A DNA stretch of 64,000 nucleotides from Heterobasidion occidentale (lineage: Eukaryota > Basidiomycota > Agaricomycetes > Russulales > Bondarzewiaceae): positions 3,100,001 to 3,164,000 of the forward strand of contig JBCAQO010000001.1 of the NCBI GenBank assembly GCA_039111635.1. The letters run 5' to 3'. A program made the translations under genes and the position numbers. Of this stretch, positions 36,453 through 47,679 are shown piece after piece; the first letter of the stretch is position 1, and every line of letters begins with the position of its first letter. Under the pieces are notes generated by a model that was given only the letters and a program-made list of their open reading frames with translations, did no database searches and was not told the origin of the DNA.

Positions 36453-36764
36453 GTTTCAGGATCTCTTTTCTTTTTCTCTTAATGACTTTGGTGATATTCA
36501 TTGGACTGTGAGCGCTGATTTTTCATGGACATTTATACCGTACTATCACTACTCAATACCTCGTAGTCACGAACAGCTTATTCGCTCCCTACGTACCGTC
36601 GGCAGTGGACAGTAGTAGTAAATTCGTTTCCTCAAAGTTGCGCCTGCGGCTTGAGATCTTGAGATGTGGCGCACTGACCATCGGAGTCTGAAATGGAGTT
36701 CAGAGTTTTTTGACCAATCGTGACGAACAAGACCAGCTTGATCCACTACCACCTACTTCCAGCT

Positions 36765-38654
36765 ATGGCTGCTTCCCCTATGCACACAGAGCATGGTGAT
36801 TTACAGTCCCACGACAAGTGGGCGAATTCAGGTGATCATAGCGGCGAGCCTATGGGTCCTGCTGGCGACGGTGCTGCTCCAAACAACGGTGCTGCTGGCG
36901 ATGATCGGGCAGCAAACGACACTGCGCATCCGGAGTATGCTCGCAGCAATGGGGGCGGCGACGCTGGCTCTAACCAATCTGGCACTGTCGTCTACAGAGA
37001 AAAGCAGGTCAAGGTGCTTAGGTCTTCTCCTGTCTCTTGTCTCGCTCTGCTAGTGCACTTTGCATGTGGTCCGAAGGGTGATGTACATGGTACCTGCCCT
37101 CGATGTGGCCCACCATTTGCTTTACTCCTGGCTTGGAGGCTAGCTACCCCTGTTTTCTGCTCAAGCACTGCGCTGCCGATTTGTTTGCTCCTTTACGATT
37201 GCTCGACTGGGTGTTTACTTTGTGCCATCTAGCCAAACAAGGTCTATATCGGGGGTTTACCCGAACACACCCGTCAAGAGGACTTGCAAAGTTGCTTTGG
37301 AAAGATCGGGACTATCACCAACATCGAGTTGAAGTATGTTCTTCTATAGGTTCCGTGCTACACTTACTGATCATTGGTCTCAGAGTGGGATACGGTTTCG
37401 TTGTACGTGACTATGCAACCGAATTGCGGTGAAAGCGTTTGTTTACCCTACATGCAGGAGTTCGAAAGCCGAGAAGCCGCTGAGGAGAGCGTAGCAAAGT
37501 ATCATGAAGGCTTCTTCATGGGGAACAAAATACGCGTCGAGTTGTCACGCGGCGGCGGCAGGTACGCAAAGTACAGTGCCGACCCCGGTGCTTGCTTCAA
37601 GTGTGGCCTAATGGGTCACTGGGCTAGGCACGTAGTTGCTATATCTGATAAATTATATTAATGAAGCTCATTTAGCCGATGCAGAGAGTGTCCAAACCAT
37701 GTAATGCAAACGTTAGTGTTTTTGTTCTTCTCGTGTTCTGAGTGTAATTATATCGACTTATTTTGGTAGTAGCAATGGACGGCGCTCAGCTCCCGGGGAG
37801 TCACCCCTCATAGATCGTATCCGGCCAGCAGGTGATTATCCACCTCCACCCCCTTCTAGGGACTACCCATCTTACCGTGAAGAACATGCCCCTGGTCGCT
37901 ACCCTCCCGCGAGGGACTCACGATATGCCTACGAGTATCCTCCTCCTCGCCGGCCTGTCTCACCTCCAAGGGATCATCGTGAATATTTCCCGCCTCCTCC
38001 GCCGCGCCGTGCCGATGTCGATGATTATCGTATGCGTGGTCCCCCTCCATCTCGTTACGAATCTCGGGCTGGCTACTATCCTCCTGAAGAGGGTGCGGGG
38101 TATCCTCGTGGCTATCCTCCACCGCCGCCCCGGGACTATGATCGCTATGACAGACGTCCGCCCCCTCCTGGCGACAGGTTTGCGCCGTATCCCCCTCCGC
38201 CTAGTGTTAGACCTCGGACGCCACCTGGTCCTCCTCGAGGCCGTGACGAATTCGATCGGCCACCTGCCAGGTAATGTTCATCAATCTATATTTTTGACAT
38301 TCCACTCAGACATTATTGTCTAGGGACTACCCGCCTCCTCCTGAGTACCGTGGACGACCCTTGACGCCTCCGCCTTCTCGTTATGCCGATTATCCTCCTC
38401 GTCCTACAGCTTCCGAGGGACGTTATCGGTATGTCACTGCGATTGCTTGACGACGTTGTTACTCACTTATTCTCGTTAGCCGTCGCTCCCAAAGCCCCCA
38501 CCCTAGGCCATCTGCTGCTGGCTATGATTCCTATAATGCTGGTTCTTCTGGATATGCTGCAGCTCCAGCTGGGCCCTCAAAGGCTAGTCGCGACTATCCT
38601 CCGCGTGGTGGACGCGATGCAGTAGAGTCTAACGGCAGTTACCGGAGGCCCTAA
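36765..38654 (+). CDS. RRM plus CCHC zinc-knuckle RNA-binding protein with Pro/Arg/Tyr-rich tail
   Basis: The start at 36765 gives MAASPMHTEHGDLQSHDKWA and a Gly/Ala/Asn-rich N-terminus. The RRM has RNP2 in VYIGGLPEHTRQEDLQSCFG (about 37240), then TITNIELKVGYGFV and EFESREAAEESVAKYHEGFF, MGNKIRVELSRGGGR. The zinc knuckle reads CFKCGLMGHWAREC (C-x2-C-x4-H-x4-C) when a 57-nt GC-AG intron at 37628-37684 is removed. The next intron (37712-37769) leads to NGRRSAPGESPLIDRIRP and a tail of PPPPP, RDY, SRY and RGR repeats ending GGRDAVESNGSYRRP at 38652-38654. The layout matches RSZ-type SR splicing factors and related fungal mRNA-binding proteins. A nuclear mRNA-processing role is inferred. Confidence 0.85.
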
Positions 38655-38991
38655 TGCTGTTGATACTTGAGCTTGGTCTGTTTTCTCAAACTATCATCCA
38701 TCTGTCCTATCTGCCTGTGTTCAAAATCTTAGGTGTCAATTGGCTTAGTACCACATCGGATATGTTCTACTTCTTGGACGAGTATCGATTTACTTGCCTT
38801 TTCTCCGCCGCTCATTGTAATCTATACTGGGCTTCTCAAGCGACGACATCCGAGGTAGTCTCTGGATTTTTCCAAACAGTTGAAAATTTCCTTGTGCTTC
38901 GTATCAACGATCGTCTCCATTTGTCAGTTGTATAACAGACCTTCTACATACAGATAAGTGAAGAAAAACTAGTGCCCGTTATTGCTCCCTA

Positions 38992-41900
38992 TCAATGAGA
39001 GCCTCCTTTTCCTTCCGCCATTGCGTATAGTGTCTCTTTGTCTCCACTCTCATTGACCAGAGCCCGCAATATCCCCTTGTCGTTCTTGAGAAGCGCACTC
39101 GGTGTGTCAAATTCAACCTGCACGAACGTTAGAATACTAACTCGAGTCAAAGAATAGAATTGAGCCTCACGATGCGGCCTGCGTCGAGGACCAACTGAAT
39201 GACATTTTAAATATTAGAATGGCGGTCAGAAAAAGGACGTGCTCACAATCTTGTCTGCGTCCATAATGGTCTGCAAACGATGTGCTATCGTGATCAACGT
39301 TACATCGCCTTTGAGTTCATGGCGCAATGAAGATTGAATGACCGAATCTGTCTCGTAGTCTGGAGGTGTGTTAGTGAGGGAGGAGTCTCAATGATATAAA
39401 TCAACCATGAATCAGATACCTATTGCGGAGGTAGCTGGAAAGAGAGAAAAGTCTATCAGTGAGATAACAAAGAATAATTGACAGAGGAACAAACCTTCGT
39501 CGAGAATCAGCAGCTTGCTCCCGCGCACAATGGCTCTTGCCAGTGCGAGAATCTGCCGTTGACCAACTGAAAGGTTTCCCCCACCCGTCGAGATTTTGGT
39601 GTCCAAAGTAATGCGACCTTCATCGTCGTCGCTCTGGAGTGAAAAGAGCCCGGCAGCTCGCAAAGCTCCATTCAATGTTGCATCGTCATGTTCCGAGAAC
39701 GGGTCCAGGTTCTCCCTCAGTGTACCACTAAGAAGCTCGGGCTACGAAGCGTTGTATTAGTGATGACGAAACCGCGAGGCCCTACGCTACTCACAATTTG
39801 GGGGATGATCGTGATGTTTGTGCGCAGGGAGTCAAGATTGACCGAATCGGTGCGAAGCCCGTCGTAATAGATGGCGCCATCGGTGAAGATACAACGAAGA
39901 AGTGACAAGGTCAGCGAGCTCTGAAGAGATCAAAAAAATAGTCAGAAGGCTGTTCGTCACGCGTCATGGCTATTCGTGCTTATCACCTTTCCGCTTCCGG
40001 TTCTCCCAACTGGGTAATCCATCAGCATTCTGTATGTTTCAGCGATGAATGCAATCCACTGACCAACACCGACACGTTCGCCTGATTTGATGTGGAATGA
40101 TATATCGTGCAAAACGTTTGGCCCATCCTATACCCACAGTCAGCTTATCCTGATAGACAGGTGCACGGATGTGACTCACTTGCGAATAACGAGCAGACAA
40201 ATTTTCTACTTTGACATCCCCGCTAGCGGGCCAATAGGCTGGAGGCACTCCATCCTTCGTTGCCTTCGGTTCTTGTTCAATGCTGATGTATGCTTGGATC
40301 CGTTCCAAACTAGAGGACTCGATCAAAAACGCACTTGGACAGTGGACAATAGCATGCCATACCTGTTGCCGCTGACTTCAAACTCGTTCAAGCAGCGTAC
40401 CCACCACAGAATCATACCACTAAAGCCCACTGCCATTGTGAGGGAGAATCCAGTGTCTGAAGGAAGATTCTCGCTGTGTCCGGGTCCGTAGACCAACCAC
40501 GCGCCGAGAGCTGCCGCGAATAAGCCACCGAGTGCGTCAATCCTAACACAAACCCATCTGCAGATGACTCATGTCAGCTCTATGTCGACGAACTCACAAC
40601 ATCAACGAACCTGTTGAGATTGTAGAAGGTCCGGCCTGCTCTCGTGTAGCGATCAATGCGTCGATAAGATTCCTGCCGGAACGCAGCCTGAGCACCGTAG
40701 GCACGTATCGAAGCTGTGAATGCATATGAGACCAGATAAGCATGGGAGCTAGGCATGAAATGCGTACTGAGACCAGCTATGGCAGCGCCGAAATGCCCCA
40801 TCACCGGAGCCTTTGCGTTACTCATCTCTCGTTTGACAGAGAGTTGTGCTCTCATGTAGATCTGGCCGCACCAGCCACCCAACATTGACACCAAGATGCC
40901 GGGAATGACGAATACTGGCGTCAGCACTACAACCGCGGCAAGCTTGATCAATAATGTGGCAGAAATCTCGATGACCCAAAGCAGATTGTTCACAACTGGC
41001 CCATCAACTGCGATAACCATAGTCAGTAACGGACGATTTACATGCACGAATAGACGCACTGGCACGGATGTCCTGGGTGCAACGCGTGATGACTCGTGAT
41101 GTGGGCGTCGTATCGAGCCACCTTAAGGTGGTTCCGAGTACAGATTCTATGAGCCTTCGATGAATGCTCCTAGATGCTCGTATGGTGCCAAACACGTATA
41201 CACCACTACCGATGGAATACACGCTGATAGCGAACAACAAGAGGAGGGCGTAAACGGTGAGGTAGCTGATTGAACAACGGTAGTCAGCATATGACCTGGA
41301 AGAATATGATGAGTTGAACCTACTAAGAGACGTGAACTTCTGATGGAGGATATATTTCGTATTGCTGTGCCCAGTAGCCCAAGAACCACGTTTGAATGGA
41401 ATTCGCTAGATCGCACAAAGTTATGCCGCCCAAGAACACGATCCAGAACAAGGTGGTCTGTGAGCCGCCCAAACTTTTGAAGTACAGACTCACTACCGTC
41501 ACACGCAGTCAGTTACAAGCAAGGGGTCTCGACACTGCAGAACGTACTAGCTTCCCAACTGACGTGGCCTTCATGGATCTCTTCAGCAACAGTGAGTTTC
41601 CCGTCTGCTTTTTTGTCCGCGTTGCCTGGGTCCTCGGAGTCTATTTCAGTGTCGGCTTTCTCGATCGCGACGACTTCTTCGGCAACCTCTTTTGACAGCA
41701 CATTGTCATGTGCAAGTGCATCCAATACAGACCCACTGCTCGCCACCTTACCGTCGAGACCGAGGGAGACCACGTATTCCGCGATAGGACTCGCCATTGC
41801 GACATTGTGAGTCTGCAATCCACCACATCCGTATTATGGTCATCGGTCAAAGGAGAGTGAGGACTCACAACCAGCAACACTGTTCGTCCACGGATGAGAT

Positions 41901-44900
41901 CCCCCTTGAAGCATTTATCAACGATCCAGTGGGCAGTGTGTACGTCCAGAGCTGCAAGTACCTAGAAGCCAAGTTGGGAAGGAAGATAGCATGCGAGTAG
42001 TAAAAACCCACATCATCTAGTAGGATTATTTCGGCAGAAGAGTATATTGCTCGTGCGAGAGTAACTCGAGCCTGATGGAATCAACATATTCAGCCCTGCG
42101 CATATGCATGCGACGTGATTCAAATACCTTTTGACCACCACTAAGTAACAGCGAGAAGAAAGAAGGATAGATGAGCTGCCCGTTTGAAAATGAACTAGAG
42201 TTGACATGACATGAACTAACCTTAACGTCAGTCCTTTTTCACCGACTTCGGTCTGGTCTCCGGCCTCGAAAAGTGTAAGATCCCGCTCGAGTCCACATTG
42301 GAGAATCACTGTCATGTATGTGAGCAGCTATCTGGCCTATCTGACAAAGAAACAAACCTTTGTTGTATCGAACGGCGTCGTACGGTGCTCCAAACAGGAT
42401 GTTGTCCTGACTTCGTTTAGGACTTGTGTCAATGGTGCACATACATCACTTACTCGAATAGTTTCATTTTGTACCCAAGACTCTTGGGCAGCGTATGCAA
42501 CACCACCCTCACGAGGGAGACTGTACCATGATCCAGGACCGGAAGGCACGAAGTGCATTTCGCCTGATACGTTTATTGAACGACTGCATCCTCTTTAAAA
42601 ATTGCATGGCTCACCTAGCAAGGCCATCAGCAAAGATGTTTTTCCTGATCCAGTTGGGCCGATGATGATGTTTATGCAACCGCGCTTGAAGAGCAACTCC
42701 CCTTCGATGTTCAGGACGAACTTCCGCCTCGACGGAGTTACAGCGCCGTCGTCTAAGCTATCGTTCGCCCATGTGAATGTAGCATCCTGGAATCCGATGA
42801 CATCCCGATTCGAGTGTGCCTCGGTGAGGAGGTCATTTGACTTCCCTTTTGCTTCTTCAGCATATGTATCCAAAAGCTCGGTCTGGAAAAACATGAGCGA
42901 CAGCCATTGGACACTGACGGATGGTTTACCTCCTGGAGAAATTGAGTAACCCGATCAAGGGAAACCTTCGCTGTGAATCAACATTGTCAAAATTCTTCGC
43001 AACGGTCAATGATCGGAATCTAAGAACCTTGTGTAAGACTTGGAATCATGTAGAACACTGAATGGAGCTGATCTCGCAAAATATCGAACACTACATATTG
43101 ATTCAGTGTCTCAGATATGTCGATATTTGTTGAGACGCACCAGACATTGAAGAGAAGACGGTGGAAGCTGTGAAATATCGCTGAGATAGTGGAAAGATTC
43201 TGAATGTTTGTATAACTTACGCGCTAAAATCTGCTTCATGATGACCGTCTATCGAGTCCATGTCAGTAAGATTCAGCATTCACTCAAAGACAACGATTAC
43301 GCACATATGTAACATAAGTGACCATCATCGTAACAACGGGAATGATGAAACTTTTTATTTAACGGCATCAGCAGCGAACGCACAAAACAACACCAGGCTT
43401 CGACTTACTTCAACACGTTGTTCAACAAGTTGAGCAGCTGTCGACGTTTGATGAATTTGAGTTCATCATCTCGCTTCTCGGCTACCCTATCGTTGATTTT
43501 TTGTTCCCAGCCAAACAGCTTGACCATGCGCAGAACATTCATAGCTAAATCCCGCGCAAAAGAGTAGTGTCAGAAGGCTGTACGATGTGTCAAGTTTTGT
43601 ACTCGTACTTTCTGTGACAGTTTGCACACGTGCATCCGTCTTGAGGGGCAGTCAGCTTTGACCGAGAGGTATAGATGATGGTAGGACTTACACGTTTAAT
43701 ACCTTCTTTCTGCGCCCGTTGGATCAAGTTTGAGACCCATCCCGGTACGGGGAAGAGGATGACCATTGAGGCCATCCCAACAAACGCACTGAAGATTCGT
43801 AAGTCTACCACGCCTATGAATTCAAACAATGTAACTCACCTCCAACCAAGAATCGTATACAAGAAGATGACGCATAAGACAATCTGCACGGGCAGATATA
43901 AGACTACGTGCGAGAAATCAGGATCAACAAGTTCGGAGAATGCAGAAAGACGAACTCAATATCAAGAAATCACGCCCTTCCGTGATATTGCCCAGATCGA
44001 CCGAGACTAGATTGTTGATTTTCCCAACAAGGTTGTCTGCCTTCACAGTCCCATCCTTGTTAAATTTATCATCTTCGTCACTCTCGGCCTTAGCCTGCTG
44101 CTTCCCTTGGGACTTAACACTGATAGCACTTGAGCGAGCCGTCTCATCACCACTTCCTGATCTACTGTCTCCGCTGCTACTTCCCTCAACTGATGCAGAA
44201 TCAGGGGTGCCTCCCGCGACCGTGGAATCCCTCGAAGCCTCCTCAAGCTTCACGGGCGATTTATCGGTCTCGGCCTTCATTCGGATTCGCAGAGCATGTT
44301 CGAATACCAACTGGGTTATGATACCTTCCGTGCGGACAAGCATTCCAGTCTGTCCAATAAGTTAATGTGAGAAACCGATTTAGGGATGAAGCAAACTTAC
44401 TGCGAGGAAAATATACCACTGAATGGCGAGCGTGCCTATCACAGGGCCAAAGAAAAGACCAGAAATCCAAACCCACGGGCGAACAACGGCACCTGTCCCA
44501 TTGGTTTCTAAAAACCTGGAAAAGTGTGCATCAGTCGATGCCTTGTAGATTTGACAGTTCAAATGATTACTGCAAGAGTTTATAGATGGCTAGAGGTCCG
44601 AAAAATGAAGTGAGCATCTAATGAAGTATAAGCCAATTGCCACGCCTTCGACCAACAAAACACACCTTGATCATAAGGGTGATCGCCAGACCCATGTATT
44701 CGCGACCTAAACACCTTTAAGTCAGTCGGAAGAACGGCTGAGAGGAAAGGCAGCTCACGAAATACTGTCATGAGTCCCCAAAACAAGTGGCGCCTCTTAG
44801 CTCCCGAGAAGATGTCCAAATGCTGAGATGGTTCATGATTGGTATGCGAGCAATGAGGTTGTTTGATAGACACTCACCGAAAAACTTCTCCGCACGAGGT

Positions 44901-45988
44901 TCTTGGTGTAATCATAGTCAGCTAGCGGAGGAAGTTGCTCGAAGGATAGATGAGTGATTCTGTAAGCCAGGAAGACGATCGGATCCAGGAAATTGTAGAA
45001 CATCATCGACAAGATAGACGCCGTTTGCTCAGGATTGGGGTCGTCGTGAGGCTCCTGCAGATAAACCATAAGTTTCGTCGTGTGATCGGGTTCAGGAATG
45101 ATAACATGCCTGTAGGTCGTGAGGAATATACTGGCGAGGGACTGTCAAAGGGATGACGATAGCCACCAGTCCAAGGACAGCCAATTTGGCCCATAGCAAT
45201 GATCCGTCGCGTAGATCGGAAGGCGTTTTTGTGAATGTCAATAATGGCCACAAGTCACGATATGCATATACCGCAAAAACGGTTCCCAGAATGACGACCA
45301 GATGCGTTGTTGCAGTACGAGCACGCTTCACCCCAGCCGTGACAGAGAGAAGAGCGAGGAAGGATGCATAGAGCTGGACACAGTTGTGAGCTATTTTGAT
45401 CATTTCATGCGGTGTCGACTTACATATGTCGAACATTGGATGAGCTCAATCTGTTCATGTCTTGTGAACGAAAGAGCATCAGCACTTCGATGCTTTCCCT
45501 TGTGCCCTTTACCCCAATGCTTGCTGAGCGGGTCAACATCCAGTCCGTTCAAAAGGCCTTCCTCGTCAAAGACGAAAGTGGTTACCGACAGCCCCAATAG
45601 GGTCATGACGGACAACAGCCTGACGAGCCTGAAGGAGAAAATAGTCCACCCCCCAAGTCGTTGCACATGCTCCTTGGTTTCGGAGAAGATGCCCGCTTGC
45701 GTGTTCGTTCTTGTCGCCTCTACAAGCTCATTTTCAGAAGAACGTAGGAGCCTCTTCAGGGGTCCGTATGATAAGATAGTTTGAAGGACAAGTAGCGCTA
45801 TCGACGCGACAGCTACATAGGCAGGAATGACGAAAGGATGCAGCCAGACGCTACTGTTTGGTAGCGAATAGTCAGTTGGTAGCGTAAGTTGGCAGCGTCA
45901 AACGGTGCCTAAGAACTCACGCATGTTTCTTGGACTGACTGGAGAATAGAGGGCTCGAATCCAGGATGACTTGGGACTCCATGACCAT
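38992..45988 (-). CDS. ABC transporter, full-length ABCC/MRP type
   Basis: The order is TMD0-TMD1-NBD1-TMD2-NBD2, from 45988 leftwards. The N-terminus [18 protein letters not shown] is followed by hydrophobic segments ([37 protein letters not shown]). A long charged linker lies at 44280-44000. NBD1 Walker A is [20 protein letters not shown] (about 42630); the signature region GEKGLTL...GGQK lies near 42240-42120. The TMD1-TMD2 linker is Asp/Glu/Lys-rich (about 41780-41530). NBD2 has [17 protein letters not shown] (about 40000-39910), [20 protein letters not shown] as signature and Walker B LLILDE, then [18 protein letters not shown] (H-loop). The stop is at 38992-38994. About 1500 residues in more than 20 exons. 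A vacuolar (Ybt1/Bpt1-like) or plasma-membrane exporter of conjugates is likely; substrate unknown. An in-frame ATG at 46132 is an alternative start. Confidence 0.92.
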
Positions 45989-47661
45989 GGAGTGGTGTGG
46001 AAGGAAGCCTCTGAAGGGAACAAACGACGCGTCACCGTTCCTGGACGCTGTTATCTGGTCGGGGTGACAGCGAGGTGACTCCAAACGAATCAACGACGGG
46101 TCCGTGAACCGTGTGGTCAATGTCAAAACCAAGTTTGCGGTGACTAAAAGCGCCTATCGACCGCGATCAACATAATTTCGGCTAAGCACGCGATTATCTT
46201 ATCTCGAAGACCCCCACCGGGCCAGACCTGGGACCGGGCGCTACTGTACTGGGAGGCAACTCTCTTTCCCTCTCCAACAAACCTGTCGTGAAGACCGCGC
46301 TGGTTGGACTGTCCTTACCCGCTCATCGCGGAGCAATGTAGGGTACTGATACTGCGCGAGGGGCTGTCGAGTGCGGAGCCCTATGTGCGTCTCTCTTCGA
46401 TTCTCTCTGTTCTCTTGTCGCACTCCCCCAGGAACCCCCATCTGTACGCTCTTCTTTTTCTCTTTTTTCCTAGTACACCTCGAGGATTAAGCCCGCCATC
46501 TTTTGTCTTCATTTAACTTTCAACGTCGTCTGGTCCCCGTCCTCTGCACGCCTCGCACGATGTAGATCTGCCTCATCTACGCGCTTCGGGTGGAGCTGCG
46601 TTTGGGCCTTCCGAGAACCTGCGCATGGCGCGCGTGCATGGTGCGTTCGCTTTGACTCTCCTTTTTGCTATCGATCTCGTTGTCGCTCACCACTGTCAAG
46701 ATCGATCGGCCATCGAGCGCATTCTCTCCCAAGTGGCTCCGCAAATGCGTCACTTTCCAGTCCCTCGCACCGAACGTCCAGTCTAGGATGTGGACTGCGC
46801 TCGCCGAGGTAGGTTCGAATGTCAATGACGGCGGCTTTGCACACAAGCCTGAGCGTACCTGGACCGTCGGCATCGAAACAGAGGTGGGTCGCCTTACGTA
46901 CCTCCGTATGCACAGGTCGACAAGTCGATGAAGAGAGCAGAAATTCATGCGCTGCCAAAATCCAACTCTACTGAACCACTCTGCAGCGCTTGATTGCTCA
47001 GAATATATACGCTTTCGGCCATGTTCCTATGTGTCGCCCAAGCCCCCACAGCACCTATCTCTGCGGATATATAAGCACCACCTCACTCTGATTCACGCAC
47101 GCGTCTCACACTGGCAGCAAACCCACAAATTCGCTTGCATCCTCCTCCGTCGCCTGCTCTTGCCCTTTGTGCCTGGTCAACCAGCACTGATCTACATCTT
47201 GGCACCTCGCGCACCTCACACAAGTCCTGCGCGTTCAACACCCTAGCCATGGAAAAACCGCGAGCGCTGCGCGGCATGATCTTCACCTGCTCACTCTTCT
47301 GACTGCTGTATGGAAAACACGCAGCCTTGCCATCACTACACTTACCTGTCCGTCTTGACATATAGTTGCCTGTAGCATCGAAGCATTTGCAGAATGATCA
47401 GGCTGGTGATGTCGGTGACGAAACTCACGTGCTGTTGAAAGACAGTTAAATACGTCGGCACCCAAAACAACATCAGACAAGAGGCTTCTGTACTCTTGAC
47501 ACTCTTGATGCATGATGCATGGCACTCGGCTCCAGGCATGATTCCATGCACTTGAACAGGCGTGTCGTGGTGTCATCATTCACATCTCCTGACGTCCATG
47601 GATCCTTCAAGTATCGATCGACCAGGCTGCCTACACGTTCACCACCTCTGCGCTCCTCGCC
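45989..47661. other. Divergent region between ABC and MFS transporter genes
   Basis: About 1.7 kb contain promoters for both exporters. A TATATAAG element sits at 47069-47076 (plus strand), and CT-rich leader-like sequence occurs at 46440-46520. Several frames are open on both strands at 46577-46950, but none shows a known domain. Weak small ORFs in this stretch are listed separately. Confidence 0.45.
46625..46786 (+). CDS. Possible 53-residue secreted peptide (tentative)
   Basis: The ATG at 46625 opens MARVHGAFALTLLFAIDLVV followed by AHHCQDRSAIERILSQVAPQ and a short Arg/Pro tail. The first 23 residues read like a cleavable signal peptide. No introns are needed. Overlapping frames on both strands are equally open, so this may be chance. 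Function unknown. Confidence 0.2.
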   Translation: MARVHGAFALTLLFAIDLVVAHHCQDRSAIERILSQVAPQMRHFPVPRTERPV

Positions 47662-47679
47662 ATGTCCTCTGCACTTCAT
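47281..47679 (-). other. Antisense ORFs with consensus splice sites upstream of the MFS gene
   Basis: On the minus strand an ATG at 47679 opens about 68 residues (GSLVDRYLKDPWTSGDVNDD, TTTRLFKCMESCLEPSAMHH). A second frame runs through YRSLLSDVVLGADVFNCLST to MLQATICQDGQ, where a textbook donor (CAG/GTAAGTG, about 47346) and an acceptor (CATACAG, about 47300) give a short ending, QSEE. The two frames do not join cleanly. This may be a small gene, a noncoding transcript or a decayed relic. Its start overlaps the MFS start on the opposite strand. Confidence 0.2.

Noticed and set aside
42013..45156. Plus-strand ORFs opposite the ABC transporter
   Set aside because: All lie antisense to verified ABC exons and lack their own introns or domains.
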